Origin: Methanoregulaceae archaeon
GTDB taxonomy: Archaea; Halobacteriota; Methanomicrobia; Methanomicrobiales; Methanospirillaceae
DNA: 21,295 nucleotides
Assembly (NCBI GenBank): GCA_028679405.1
Contig: JAJRBP010000041.1
Coordinates: 1-21,295 of the forward strand
Reading direction: 5' to 3'
Below the pieces are notes generated by a model, which did no database searches, was not told the origin of the DNA, and saw only the letters and a program-made list of their open reading frames with translations. Made by a program: the position numbers and the translations under genes. Below are positions 1 to 7,499 of the stretch, piece after piece (position 1 is the first letter of the stretch; every line of letters starts with the position of its first letter).

Positions 1-611
1 GCAAGGCGTTCCTCGACGCCGGTAAGGTCGGAATGGTGGTGGCAGTCGCGGAACTCCATCAGCTCGATCAGCTGGAGGACAAGGTCACGGTTTCCGCGTA
101 CATATTCGAGGAAGGAGGGGATCTCCTGGTCATTTATCCCCTCGAGCACGACCATGTTCAGTTTTATCGGCGTGAGACCTGCGTCGAGCGCCGCCTCGAT
201 CCCGGAGAGAACGTCACCGAGCCGATCGCATCCTGTAATCTTCTGGTAATTCGCAGGGTCGAGGCTGTCGAGGCTGACATTCACCCGCGAAAGCCCGGCC
301 GAACGGAGATCACGGGCGATATCGGCAAGCAGTGTCCCGTTCGTGGTCATCGAACTCTCCATCCCGCAGGGGACGGATGAAATAATCTCGGGAAGGTCTT
401 CCCGGAGCGTGGGTTCCCCGCCGGTGAACTTCACGCTCCTTATCCCGATGCCCTTCGCAACTTCCAGCACCGCCGCAATATCCCCTACACCGATCTGCGC
501 TCCTGCATTCTTCTCTCCTTCGGCATGGCAGTAGATACAGCGGAGGTTGCAGGTGGGCGTGAGGCTGACCCTGATGTTGCTGACCGGCCGGTCAAAGGGG
601 TCCCGCAACAT
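1..611 (-). CDS. moaA: GTP 3',8-cyclase MoaA (molybdopterin biosynthesis), C-terminal part outside the window
   Basis: MoaA is a radical SAM enzyme that rearranges GTP in the first step of molybdopterin/tungstopterin cofactor synthesis. About 203 N-terminal residues are visible and the gene runs off the left edge. The radical SAM cluster motif CNLRCIYC gives Cys21, Cys25 and Cys28 in Cx3Cx2C spacing. It is followed by the SAM-binding GGEPTLRED segment, a TTNGTLL strand and a VSLDSLDP strand, all typical of MoaA. The ATG at 611-609 overlaps the TGA of the upstream methyltransferase gene by one base (TGATG), which suggests translational coupling. Methanogens need this cofactor for formylmethanofuran dehydrogenase and formate dehydrogenase. 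The C-terminal second cluster cannot be checked, so a MoaA-like paralogue remains possible. Confidence 0.9.
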   Translation of the reverse strand, partial: MLRDPFDRPVSNIRVSLTPTCNLRCIYCHAEGEKNAGAQIGVGDIAAVLEVAKGIGIRSVKFTGGEPTLREDLPEIISSVPCGMESSMTTNGTLLADIARDLRSAGLSRVNVSLDSLDPANYQKITGCDRLGDVLSGIEAALDAGLTPIKLNMVVLEGINDQEIPSFLEYVRGNRDLVLQLIELMEFRDCHHHSDLTGVEERL

Positions 612-1201
612 CACGGGCTGTCCCCGGCAAAGTTCTTCGCGATTATGTAGATCTCAGTGCTCCCCCGTCGCGTGGCCCGGCTCCGGTACGTGCGTACCGA
701 AAGAAAATGCCTGCGCACTTCAGAGAGGAGGTGGTTGAAGTCCTCCCCCTGGAAAGACTTGACCACGAAATTTCCCCCTGGTTTGAGGACCTTTGTCGCG
801 AGTGCGAGCGCGGACTCCCCGAGCGCGATCGCCCGTGCCTGGTCATAGCTCCTCTGTCCGGAGAGTTTGGGTGAGGCATCGGAAAGGACGACAGAGACAT
901 ACGGCATCGTGGCCATGATCTCCTCCACAACTGCAGGGTTTGTGAAATCCGCCGTCATTGTCCTGACCCCTTCGAGGGGTGCGATGGGGACGAGGTCGAT
1001 ACCGAGTACGATCCCTCCGGTAAGAAGGCGGACGACCTGGAGCCAGCTCCCCGGCGCCGCCCCGAGGTCCACGACATGATCCCCTTCTCTGATGATCTGG
1101 TGACGGTCCTGGATATCCAGCAGCTTGTAGGAAGCCCGCGAACGGTACCCCTCTCTCACCGCTCTTGAATAGACCCTGTCCTTTCCCCACTGTGAACCCA
1201 T
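611..1201 (-). CDS. rlmE: FtsJ/RrmJ-type 23S rRNA (uridine-2'-O)-methyltransferase
   Basis: A 196-residue SAM-dependent methyltransferase of the RrmJ/FtsJ family, expected to 2'-O-methylate a uridine in the peptidyl-transferase region of 23S rRNA. The SAM-binding loop VVDLGAAPGSW lies at about residues 43-53. The family's K-D-K-E catalytic tetrad is complete: Lys26 (in RASYKL), Asp108 (in LSDASP), Lys148 (in VVKSFQG) and Glu183 (in GSTEIYI). Length is normal for the stand-alone archaeal enzyme without a TRAM extension. It starts at ATG 1201-1199 with a GGTGA about 10 bases upstream. It diverges from pcn across an 83-bp gap and overlaps moaA by one base. The tRNA-directed FtsJ subfamily is a weaker alternative. 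Confidence 0.93.
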   Translation of the reverse strand: MGSQWGKDRVYSRAVREGYRSRASYKLLDIQDRHQIIREGDHVVDLGAAPGSWLQVVRLLTGGIVLGIDLVPIAPLEGVRTMTADFTNPAVVEEIMATMPYVSVVLSDASPKLSGQRSYDQARAIALGESALALATKVLKPGGNFVVKSFQGEDFNHLLSEVRRHFLSVRTYRSRATRRGSTEIYIIAKNFAGDSP

Positions 1202-1255
1202 TCGGACGCACTCACCGCCGTGAAATCAGATACGCTTAAAACTTTGAGTAGAGAG

Positions 1256-1264
1256 TTTATATTA
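1256..1264 (+). promoter_or_regulatory. TATA box of pcn
   Basis: TTTATATTA stands about 25 bases before the pcn ATG in the gap between the divergent rlmE and pcn genes. This places transcription start close to the start codon, so the pcn leader would be very short or absent. A GGTG four bases before the ATG could still act as a weak ribosome site. Confidence 0.6.
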
Positions 1265-1284
1265 CATCACATTCGGGGTGTTCG

Positions 1285-2028
1285 ATGTTAAAAGCAACGA
1301 TTGATGCAGATATTCTGAAAGAGGCAATCGACTCGGTCTCCGCTCTCGTTACGGAATGCAGGCTGCATACCGACGAGAACGGACTCTATGTCCGCGCAGT
1401 CGATACCGCAAATGTCGCAATGGTCTCGCTCCTCCTTAAAAAGGAGGCTTTCGAGTCATTTTCCGCAACGAGGAATGCGATTGGACTCGATATCGCAAAG
1501 ATGAAGAATATTTTCGGCATGATAACAAAGAATGACCTCCTCGCATTCGATCTCCCTGATGAAGGGCAGAAAATGCAGATCAGCTTCCAGGGATACCGGT
1601 ACTCCCTCACGCTCCTCGACGAGAATACGATCAGGAAGGACCCGAATCCCCCGACCATCGAGCTCCCGGGCAAGGTGGCGCTCTCCGGGAACGAGATGAA
1701 TTCCGCGATCAAGGCTGCTGCAGTGGTTTCCGACAAGATTGCGCTCGGGATCGACCCGGCTACGCAGACATTTTACATGGCGGCCGAAGGCGATACCGAT
1801 CACATCAGGAGGGAGTTCGGGAAGACCGAGATCAACTTCATCACCATGGTCGAGGCACGCTCGCTCTTCTCCCTTGACTACCTGAAGGACATGGGCAAGG
1901 TGATGAGCAAAGCCGAGGAAGTGGAGATCCATATCGGAACTGACCACCCGGTCAAGTTCTCGTTCAATATCGCAAATGGAAACGGTCACGTCGAGTACCT
2001 CCTCGCACCCCGGATCGAGGCTGACTGA
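1285..2028 (+). CDS. pcn: DNA polymerase sliding clamp PCNA
   Basis: A 247-residue archaeal PCNA, the homotrimeric ring that tethers replicative polymerases, FEN1, ligase and RFC to DNA. The N-terminus MLKATIDADILKEAIDSV, the central LDIAKMKNIF and TLLDENTIRKDPNPP segments, the interdomain connector, and the C-terminal LLAPRIEAD are characteristic of euryarchaeal clamps. Length is standard. Only one clamp gene is seen here, as expected for a homotrimer. Start is the ATG following a good TATA box. Its TGA overlaps the ATG of priL by one base (TGATG), so clamp and primase large subunit are almost certainly co-transcribed and perhaps translationally coupled, linking two replisome parts. Confidence 0.97.
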   Translation: MLKATIDADILKEAIDSVSALVTECRLHTDENGLYVRAVDTANVAMVSLLLKKEAFESFSATRNAIGLDIAKMKNIFGMITKNDLLAFDLPDEGQKMQISFQGYRYSLTLLDENTIRKDPNPPTIELPGKVALSGNEMNSAIKAAAVVSDKIALGIDPATQTFYMAAEGDTDHIRREFGKTEINFITMVEARSLFSLDYLKDMGKVMSKAEEVEIHIGTDHPVKFSFNIANGNGHVEYLLAPRIEAD

Positions 2029-3191
2029 TGCGCGTTGCGCTCGACGAGAGAGACCTTGTTAAATATCCCTTTTTAAAAGAATCCCAGCAGTTCATCGCCC
2101 GGCAGACAGATGCGCTCGAAGAATTCCTCGCTACCGAGTACGGGAAGCGGGCCCTCTCGCTTGCCGTGACCCGGCTGGGGGACGCGATCCGGCAGCCGGC
2201 ACCGGCTCCCGGGGACGGGCTTCAACTGCCGTCGGACAGGTTCGGAGTCCAGATCTCGATCGCGAGCTACGCCCTCGCGCGGGTGATCGTGTCCTGCATG
2301 CATGACCGGGGCATGATTGACCGCCTGACCAGGTACGAGGCCTGGCGCTCTTTCCAGTTTCTTGTCGACGAGGATCCCGACAAAAAAGCTTATGTCGCAG
2401 AAAGCCTCGGCATCGACCCTGCGAGCCGTTCGATCCCGGTCATCGCCTTCGTAGAGATTGCGTCGGGAATGCGGGAAGACCGGTGGAGACTTGTCAACCG
2501 CGCGGTCGGGGAAGGCCAGGTCCAGATCCGCGAAGGCGAACTCGACGAGCTCCTTCGTGAACGGATCCGGGTGATAATAACCCGGCAGTTTCCTTCCCGC
2601 GTCCCGCAGGGGATATGCGGGCTGATCGCACCGTATATCGCCCAGGTGACCGTCGCCTTCCAGGAGCGGATGCTTGAGCAGTTCGGAGTGGTGGACGAGA
2701 CGAGCTTCCCACCCTGTATGCAGGCGTTGATCGCCGCGCTCGGCAGCGGCACAAACCTCCCCCATACAGGACGGTTCGCCCTCACCGCGTTTCTCCATAA
2801 TATCGGGATGGAGTCGTCAGGTATCATCGAACTCTATAGCTCGGCTCCTGATTTTGACATCCAGAGGACCATGTACCAGGTCGAGCATATCACCGGCAGG
2901 GGAGGGACCGAGTATACCGCACCCTCATGCGCGGCGATGAAGACGACCGGTCTCTGCGTGAGAAGGGACCAGGTCTGTGAGAGGGTAAGTCACCCCCTCA
3001 ACTACTACCGGTACCGGAAACGGAAGAAGGAAGGATCAGGCAGGTTTTCTGCCGAGGCGCATCCCGATGCCGCTCATGAACAGCATGAACCCGGCCATCG
3101 CGACGATATAGGCAAGCCCGCTGGGCATCACGACGGGAAGGCCGGCAAGAAGGATAACGAGGACGATAAATCCAGCCACACCGGCCGTTAA
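2028..3191 (+). CDS. priL: DNA primase large subunit PriL
   Basis: The regulatory, iron-sulfur subunit of the archaeal/eukaryotic-type primase, working with PriS (not in this window) to make primers. Four Cys expected to bind the [4Fe-4S] cluster are seen: Cys230, Cys301, Cys310 and Cys317. The HTGRFALTAFLHNIGM segment (about 246-261) and the final SHPLNYYRYRKR block are hallmarks of PriL. The recognisable protein ends near residue 338. The frame then stays open for about 50 further residues rich in His, Asp, Lys and Gly until the TAA at 3189-3191. That tail lies exactly opposite a membrane-protein gene on the other strand, so it is probably an unconserved, disordered extension. It overlaps pcn by one base at its start. 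Confidence 0.95.
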   Translation: MRVALDERDLVKYPFLKESQQFIARQTDALEEFLATEYGKRALSLAVTRLGDAIRQPAPAPGDGLQLPSDRFGVQISIASYALARVIVSCMHDRGMIDRLTRYEAWRSFQFLVDEDPDKKAYVAESLGIDPASRSIPVIAFVEIASGMREDRWRLVNRAVGEGQVQIREGELDELLRERIRVIITRQFPSRVPQGICGLIAPYIAQVTVAFQERMLEQFGVVDETSFPPCMQALIAALGSGTNLPHTGRFALTAFLHNIGMESSGIIELYSSAPDFDIQRTMYQVEHITGRGGTEYTAPSCAAMKTTGLCVRRDQVCERVSHPLNYYRYRKRKKEGSGRFSAEAHPDAAHEQHEPGHRDDIGKPAGHHDGKAGKKDNEDDKSSHTGR

Positions 3192-3212
3192 ATCACGCAT
3201 CCAGGGTTTCAT
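3036..3212 (-). CDS. Small membrane protein of 58 residues, antisense to the 3' end of priL
   Basis: A short reading frame that reads like a real gene. After a basic start MKPWMRDLTAG, two hydrophobic helices follow: about residues 11-29 (GFIVLVILLAGLPVVM) and 33-48 (LAYIVAMAGFMLFM), separated by a Pro-Ser-Gly turn. The end is the basic tail MRLGRKPA and a TGA. The positive charges at both ends suggest a helical hairpin with both termini in the cytoplasm. It starts at ATG 3212-3210; only a weak GTGA-like ribosome site is seen, and an AT-rich GATATAGG lies upstream. Its last 156 bases lie opposite the priL C-terminal extension. Function is unknown. It could be chance, but the clean double-helix pattern and basic flanks argue for a gene. 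Confidence 0.62.
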   Translation of the reverse strand: MKPWMRDLTAGVAGFIVLVILLAGLPVVMPSGLAYIVAMAGFMLFMSGIGMRLGRKPA

Positions 3213-3273
3213 ATCTCATATCACTCGGGCATCAAAGCCTATATCTCTTCCTCCTTCCCCTCTTGTATCTGCC

Positions 3274-3813
3274 ATGAGCAGGGAGGAGAGGGATGAAGTT
3301 CTTCATAAACTCCGCGAAGCGGCAGAGGAACTGGTCAAGTCGATATCCCCCGCACTCGTGCCCTCCGCCGGAATGAACCTCGCGTATGCGCTCCCCGGGG
3401 CCAGGAATTCCGGCGACGTGGCCGCTGTTGCCGGCGGGATTGTTCTTGAAGAAGGAAAACCGTGCATGTCCGGCCCGGCAGGGTTCGGCACAGGCGACCA
3501 GGCAGAAGGTATCGTCCTCACAGTGTCACGCTTCGACCCGGAAGTCCTCAGCGCCGCGGTAATCCGTTTCAGCCCTGAATTCCTGGAATCCCTCGAGGGG
3601 ATGTTCCTGGAGACCTGCTCCTTCGACCGTGCCACGGGGCCTCCCGGAATACGGTCCATGGACTGGGGGGTCGCCTCCTGCTGCAGGACAGGCGTACCGG
3701 ACGTGATCTATGACCTTGGAGCACCAGGAGTTGAGCCCCTCATACGGATCCTCGACATCTCACCCGGGGAAGTCGCAAACAAGATTATTATGCTCTCGGC
3801 ACGAATAGAATAA
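3274..3813 (+). CDS. Stand-alone ThiN-domain protein (thiamine-phosphate synthase-like), probably not catalytic
   Basis: A 179-residue protein matching the ThiN domain over its whole length. Typical segments are GMNLAYAL (33-40), ARNSGDVAAV (43-52), MDWGVASC and PDVIYDLGAPG with the following EPLIRILD. ThiN normally condenses HMP-PP with thiazole phosphate to thiamine phosphate and is usually fused to ThiD or to a DNA-binding domain. Here there is no ThiD and no helix-turn-helix. The family's usual AVPGRI reads AVAGGI (Gly55 in place of Arg), and the usual FG-x-SRHVA reads FGTGDQAE (Gln76 in place of His). Those Arg and His residues are, from memory, important for synthase activity. A thiamine-phosphate sensor is therefore plausible, by analogy with ThiR repressors. 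No ribosome site is seen; it may be leaderless. It lies 35 bp before rps17e. Confidence 0.82.
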   Translation: MSREERDEVLHKLREAAEELVKSISPALVPSAGMNLAYALPGARNSGDVAAVAGGIVLEEGKPCMSGPAGFGTGDQAEGIVLTVSRFDPEVLSAAVIRFSPEFLESLEGMFLETCSFDRATGPPGIRSMDWGVASCCRTGVPDVIYDLGAPGVEPLIRILDISPGEVANKIIMLSARIE

Positions 3814-3848
3814 GACACAAAAGATCAGGACAGACAGGAAGGCTATCC

Positions 3849-4040
3849 ATGGGAATCAAACCGACATATATCAAGGCTATAGGACTTGAGCTGTTCCAGT
3901 ACCACAGCCAGAAGTTCTCGAACAGTTTCGAAGAAAACAAGCAGGCGGTCACAGAATCGACGTCGATCGGCAGCAAGCGTGTTCGGAACAGGATTGCCGG
4001 ATACATAACAAGAAAAGTAAATACCCGAAGAGGCGCATAG
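3849..4040 (+). CDS. rps17e: 30S ribosomal protein S17e
   Basis: A 63-residue archaeal S17e of the small ribosomal subunit, shared by archaea and eukaryotes and absent from bacteria. The N-terminal MGIKPTYIKAIGLELFQ, the middle FSNSFEENKQAV and the end SKRVRNRIAGYITRKVN are diagnostic. The length is normal for archaea. An AGGAAGG ribosome site lies about 6 bases before the ATG. It sits 8 bp before dapA, so the two are very likely on the same transcript. Confidence 0.96.
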   Translation: MGIKPTYIKAIGLELFQYHSQKFSNSFEENKQAVTESTSIGSKRVRNRIAGYITRKVNTRRGA

Positions 4041-4048
4041 TCCTCTGT

Positions 4049-4924
4049 ATGTTTGAAGGAGTCCTTCCGGCCATTATCACCCCTTTTCAACGGGACCATT
4101 CGATGGCCCTCGATACCGAGGGCCTGCGTTCGAACATCAGGTACCTTCTCGACCAGGGAGTCCACGGCATCGTCCCCTGCGGCTCGACAGGCGAATCTGC
4201 GACACTCACCTTCGAAGAGCATGAGAAGGTCATCGAGATCGCGATCGACGAGGTGAACGGTTCGGTCCCGGTCCTCGCCGGCACGGGTTCGAACAACACT
4301 GCCGAGGCGGTACGGCTCACGAAAGCGGCCAAGGACGCAGGAGCCGACGGTGTCCTCGTCATCAGCCCGTATTATAACAAGCCGAACCGCAGCGGCCTCA
4401 TCAAGCACTACACCATCCTCGCGGATATCGGTATTCCCGTGGTGATGTACAACGTGCCCGGAAGGACTGGTCAGAACCTCCTCCCCGATCTCGTGACCGA
4501 GCTTGCAAAACACCCTGATATCGTCGGGATAAAAGAGGCGAGCGGGAACATTTCACAGATCTCGGAGATCCTCGAAGGAACGATGGACGAGGACTTCCTC
4601 GTGATCTCCGGCGACGACAACATGACGTTCCCCATCCTTGCGCTCGGGGGGAGCGGCGTTATCTCGGTCGCGGCCAACGTCATGCCGGCCCGGATGGCAG
4701 CCATGTACGAAGCGTTCTGTGAAGGCGATTTCCAGACTGCGCTCGATATCCACTACGAACTTGCGCCCCTTTTCAGGGCGATGTTCATCGATACCAACCC
4801 TATCCCTGTGAAAAAGGCAGTGGAGCTTATGGGAATGGCAGCGGGACCGGTCAGGCTCCCGCTCGACCAGCTCGACGGGACGAAGACCGCCCGTCTGAGC
4901 GAGGTGCTGAAATCCTATGATTAA
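4049..4924 (+). CDS. dapA: 4-hydroxy-tetrahydrodipicolinate synthase DapA
   Basis: DapA condenses pyruvate with aspartate semialdehyde, the committing step of lysine synthesis by the diaminopimelate route. The 291-residue TIM-barrel protein carries the Schiff-base lysine Lys162 (in VGIKEASGN), the catalytic Tyr134 (in VVMYNVPGRT) with Arg139, and the GSTGES motif at 45-50. Length is standard. The ATG follows the rps17e stop by 8 bp, with no obvious strong ribosome site. The 3' end overlaps dapB by 8 bases. With dapB and asd nearby, nearly the whole path from aspartyl phosphate to tetrahydrodipicolinate is in this block. Homologous 2-keto-3-deoxy aldolases exist, but the neighbours decide for DapA. 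Confidence 0.96.
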   Translation: MFEGVLPAIITPFQRDHSMALDTEGLRSNIRYLLDQGVHGIVPCGSTGESATLTFEEHEKVIEIAIDEVNGSVPVLAGTGSNNTAEAVRLTKAAKDAGADGVLVISPYYNKPNRSGLIKHYTILADIGIPVVMYNVPGRTGQNLLPDLVTELAKHPDIVGIKEASGNISQISEILEGTMDEDFLVISGDDNMTFPILALGGSGVISVAANVMPARMAAMYEAFCEGDFQTALDIHYELAPLFRAMFIDTNPIPVKKAVELMGMAAGPVRLPLDQLDGTKTARLSEVLKSYD

Positions 4925-5690
4925 CGCGGTCGTATGCGGAGCCCTCGGGCGTATGGGTACGACAGTCGGACGATTTGTCAACGAGGCGGATGATATGACC
5001 CTCTGCGGAGGGGTCGATATCAAGCCGGGTTCATTTTTTGGGATCCCTGTCGTGGAATCAGGAAAAATTGACGAACTGCTCAACTCCGCAAAACCAGACG
5101 TGCTCATCGACTTCACCACCGCAAATGCAGCGGTCGGGAACGTAAAAGCAGCATCGCGGGCCGGAACCGCCGTTATCGTCGGAACGACAGGTTTTTCCGA
5201 TGCACAGCGCGAGGAGCTCCGCCGGGTGATCGAAGGCCGGATCCCGGCAGTAATTTCGAGCAACTTTTCGATCGGGGTGAACATTTACTGGCAGCTCCTC
5301 AGGGACGCGGCCAGGCTCCTGAAGGAGTACGATGTCGAGCTGATCGAAGCCCACCACCGTTACAAGAAGGATGCGCCGAGCGGTACGGCAAAGACCATCC
5401 TCCAGATCCTGGAGCAGGAGATCGGGGCCAGGAAGAAGGTTTACGGAAGGGAGGGGATGGCTGAACGCGGGAATGAGATCGGGGTGCATGTGGTAAGGGG
5501 CGGGGACATTGTCGGGGACCACTCGGTCCTGTTCTCTGGTAACTTCGAGACCATCACCCTCTCGCACAGGGCATACGACCGGTCGGTCTTTGCATCGGGG
5601 GCGGTCCGCGCTGCACGGTGGGTTGTGGGCAAACCACCGGGCATATACGGGATGGATGATGTGCTCGGACTCGCGAAAAGAACCCCCTGA
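4917..5690 (+). CDS. dapB: 4-hydroxy-tetrahydrodipicolinate reductase DapB
   Basis: DapB reduces the DapA product to tetrahydrodipicolinate with NAD(P)H. The 257-residue protein starts with the nucleotide-binding loop GALGRMG (8-14), followed by the LIDFTTANA strand. The substrate-binding EAHHRYKKDAPSGTAKT motif includes His146, His147 and the catalytic Lys151. The C-terminal FASGAVRAARWVVGKPPGIYGMDDVLG is also typical. Its ATG lies inside the end of dapA (8-base overlap), so translation is likely coupled. No lysine riboswitch or attenuator is seen. Confidence 0.97.
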   Translation: MINAVVCGALGRMGTTVGRFVNEADDMTLCGGVDIKPGSFFGIPVVESGKIDELLNSAKPDVLIDFTTANAAVGNVKAASRAGTAVIVGTTGFSDAQREELRRVIEGRIPAVISSNFSIGVNIYWQLLRDAARLLKEYDVELIEAHHRYKKDAPSGTAKTILQILEQEIGARKKVYGREGMAERGNEIGVHVVRGGDIVGDHSVLFSGNFETITLSHRAYDRSVFASGAVRAARWVVGKPPGIYGMDDVLGLAKRTP

Positions 5691-5821
5691 TACCTCTTTT
5701 CACTCCACACAAAACTGCGTGCTCCCCTGATGGATTTCTTCCGGAGAATATCGGGATTTATCCAGGGAATTCAATTTCAGGCCCATTCCGGTAGTACTGC
5801 GATCATTTGCACATATAGAAA

Positions 5822-5852
5822 CCTATATTTTAGCTTTTAGTGAATTATATAA
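5822..5852 (+). promoter_or_regulatory. Candidate promoter for the ferredoxin-asd transcript
   Basis: The 177-bp gap after dapB ends in an AT-rich stretch holding two possible TATA boxes, CTATATTT at 5823-5830 and TTATATAA at 5845-5852. The first would give transcription start near 5850 and a leader of about 17 bases that includes the GGTGA before the ferredoxin ATG. The second would place the start at or just past the ATG. An internal promoter is therefore likely, although readthrough from dapB is not excluded. Confidence 0.45.
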
Positions 5853-5867
5853 AAAAAGTGGTGACTG

Positions 5868-6041
5868 ATGACAACAACCGTCGACGAAACGAAGTGCACA
5901 GGGTGCGAGACATGTGTGGACGAATGTCCTACCCAGGCGATCACCGTTCAGAACGAGAAGGCAAAGGTTGACCAGGACGTCTGCGTAGAATGCGGCTCCT
6001 GCGTTGATATCTGCCCCTCTGAAGCCATTAGTGCGGATTAA
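5868..6041 (+). CDS. 2[4Fe-4S] ferredoxin of 57 residues
   Basis: A small electron carrier with two complete CxxCxxCxxxC(P) cluster motifs: Cys10, 13, 16, 20 and Cys39, 42, 45, 49. Both end in Cys-Pro, as in clostridial-type ferredoxins. There is no extra domain or targeting signal, so it should be cytoplasmic. The ATG at 5868 is preceded by GGTGA with short spacing, and the frame ends in TAA. It lies between dapB and asd, 44 bp before the latter, although neither enzyme uses ferredoxin. The context suggests a link to aspartate-semialdehyde metabolism or to another low-potential step; the partner is unknown. Confidence 0.93.
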   Translation: MTTTVDETKCTGCETCVDECPTQAITVQNEKAKVDQDVCVECGSCVDICPSEAISAD

Positions 6042-6085
6042 AATAGCAAACGATTAATTACTCCGACCCTCATCTATTTTCATCT

Positions 6086-7102
6086 ATGATCAAAGTTGGA
6101 GTGCTCGGAGCGACAGGAGCCGTAGGTCAGCGATTTGTCCAGCTTCTCGCGGAACACCCGTGGTTTGAGCTGACGACCCTGACCGCCTCCGACCGGAGTG
6201 CCGGAAAAGTGTACCGGGATGTGGTGAACTGGCGGCTGGAAGTGCCGTTTCCGGAAAAGGCCGGAGGGATCCGGATCAGCCCGACCACGAAGGAGAGCCT
6301 GAAGGATGTTGACCTCGTGTTCTCTGCACTTCCTGCGGAGGTTGCCGCAGATGTCGAGACCATGTGCGCAGCAAACGGAGTGGCCGTGTGCAGCAACGCG
6401 AGTTCCCACCGGATGGAGGCCGACATTCCCCTCGTGGTTCCTGAGGTCAATCCCGACCATCTCGGATTGATCGATGTCCAGAAAGACAAGGGCCGGGACG
6501 GGTTTATCGTGACGAATCCAAACTGCTCCACCATCGTGCTCACCCTCTCCCTCGCTCCACTTCGATCATACCCATTCACCGATTTACGCGTCGCGACCAT
6601 GCAGGCGATCTCCGGGGCCGGGTTCCAGGGGGTCGCTGCGATGGCGATCTATGACAACGTGATCCCGTATATCGGCTCGGAAGAGGAGAAAATGGAGACT
6701 GAGTCCCTGAAGATCCTCGGGAAGTTCGACGGGTCGGGCATCGTGAATGCACCCTTCAGGGTGAGTGCGAGCTGCCACCGGGTCCCGGTGATCGACGGTC
6801 ATACCATGGCAGTCTGGCTTGATATCAAGGAGCCGGTAGACAAGGTCGTCAGGGCATTCAGGGACTACAAACCACCGATCCATGGCCTGCCAAGCCAGCC
6901 GGCGAAGTCTGTCGAGTACCTCGACCAGCCCGACAGGCCGCAACCGAGGCTTGACCGGGGGAAAGGAAACGGCATGACCGTCTCCGTCGGAAGGGTCCGC
7001 GAAGGCCTGCGTTATGTGACGATGGGGCATAACACGATCCGGGGGGCTGCAGGGGCATCCGTACTCAATGCCGAGCTGATTTACACGAGAAAATACCTCT
7101 AG
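6086..7102 (+). CDS. asd: Aspartate-semialdehyde dehydrogenase (archaeal type)
   Basis: Asd reduces aspartyl-4-phosphate to aspartate 4-semialdehyde, the branch point to lysine, threonine and methionine. The 338-residue protein has the NADP-binding [10 protein letters not shown] loop at 8-17. The nucleophile Cys147 lies in [10 protein letters not shown]. The ISGAGFQG segment follows, and the catalytic His239 with Arg232 lies in [11 protein letters not shown]. The sequence is of the archaeal/yeast class rather than the E. coli class. It ends 14 bp before the alba gene. The ATG start lacks a strong ribosome site. Its product feeds the DapA encoded about 2 kb upstream. Confidence 0.96.
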   Translation: MIKVGVLGATGAVGQRFVQLLAEHPWFELTTLTASDRSAGKVYRDVVNWRLEVPFPEKAGGIRISPTTKESLKDVDLVFSALPAEVAADVETMCAANGVAVCSNASSHRMEADIPLVVPEVNPDHLGLIDVQKDKGRDGFIVTNPNCSTIVLTLSLAPLRSYPFTDLRVATMQAISGAGFQGVAAMAIYDNVIPYIGSEEEKMETESLKILGKFDGSGIVNAPFRVSASCHRVPVIDGHTMAVWLDIKEPVDKVVRAFRDYKPPIHGLPSQPAKSVEYLDQPDRPQPRLDRGKGNGMTVSVGRVREGLRYVTMGHNTIRGAAGASVLNAELIYTRKYL

Positions 7103-7116
7103 GGGGTTGGAGATTA

Positions 7117-7392
7117 GTGCTGAAAGACAACACAGTATTCGTCGGAAACAAGCCGGTCATGAACTACGTACTGGCCGTGGTCACACAGTTCAACAATGGA
7201 GCAGATGAAGTTGCCATAAAGGCCAGGGGAAAGGCAATCTCCCGGGCGGTCGACACAGCCGAGATCGCACTGAACCGTTTCCTCGACGGGGTTGCGAAGA
7301 AGGAGATCGTCACCTCCACCGAGGTGATCGATACCGATTCCGGGAAGACGAACGTCTCGAGTATCGAGATCGTCCTTATGAACCAGAAATAA
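7117..7392 (+). CDS. albA: Alba family DNA/RNA-binding chromatin protein
   Basis: A 91-residue Alba protein, an abundant archaeal nucleic-acid-binding protein that coats or bridges DNA as dimers and also binds RNA. Typical features are the N-terminal [17 protein letters not shown] with the DNA-contacting lysine of the GNKP loop, the [16 protein letters not shown] helix, and a C-terminal beta hairpin. It starts at GTG 7117, chosen because a GGAG lies about 6 bases upstream and the protein then begins like known Alba sequences. It follows asd by 14 bp and is probably co-transcribed, or has a promoter inside asd. A T-rich stretch follows its stop and may end the transcript. Confidence 0.94.
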   Translation: MLKDNTVFVGNKPVMNYVLAVVTQFNNGADEVAIKARGKAISRAVDTAEIALNRFLDGVAKKEIVTSTEVIDTDSGKTNVSSIEIVLMNQK

Positions 7393-7499
7393 CCTTATTT
7401 TTCAAATATTTTACCCGGAACTGCGATAATCTGGTTGAATCCGGAGGTTACATCCTGTACCAGAAAGGCTATAAGACCTACCCGCCAACGTACCCTCAG

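Noticed and set aside
33..380. Plus-strand frame opposite moaA
   Set aside because: The minus strand encodes an unmistakable MoaA with its Cys motif, so this is a shadow frame.
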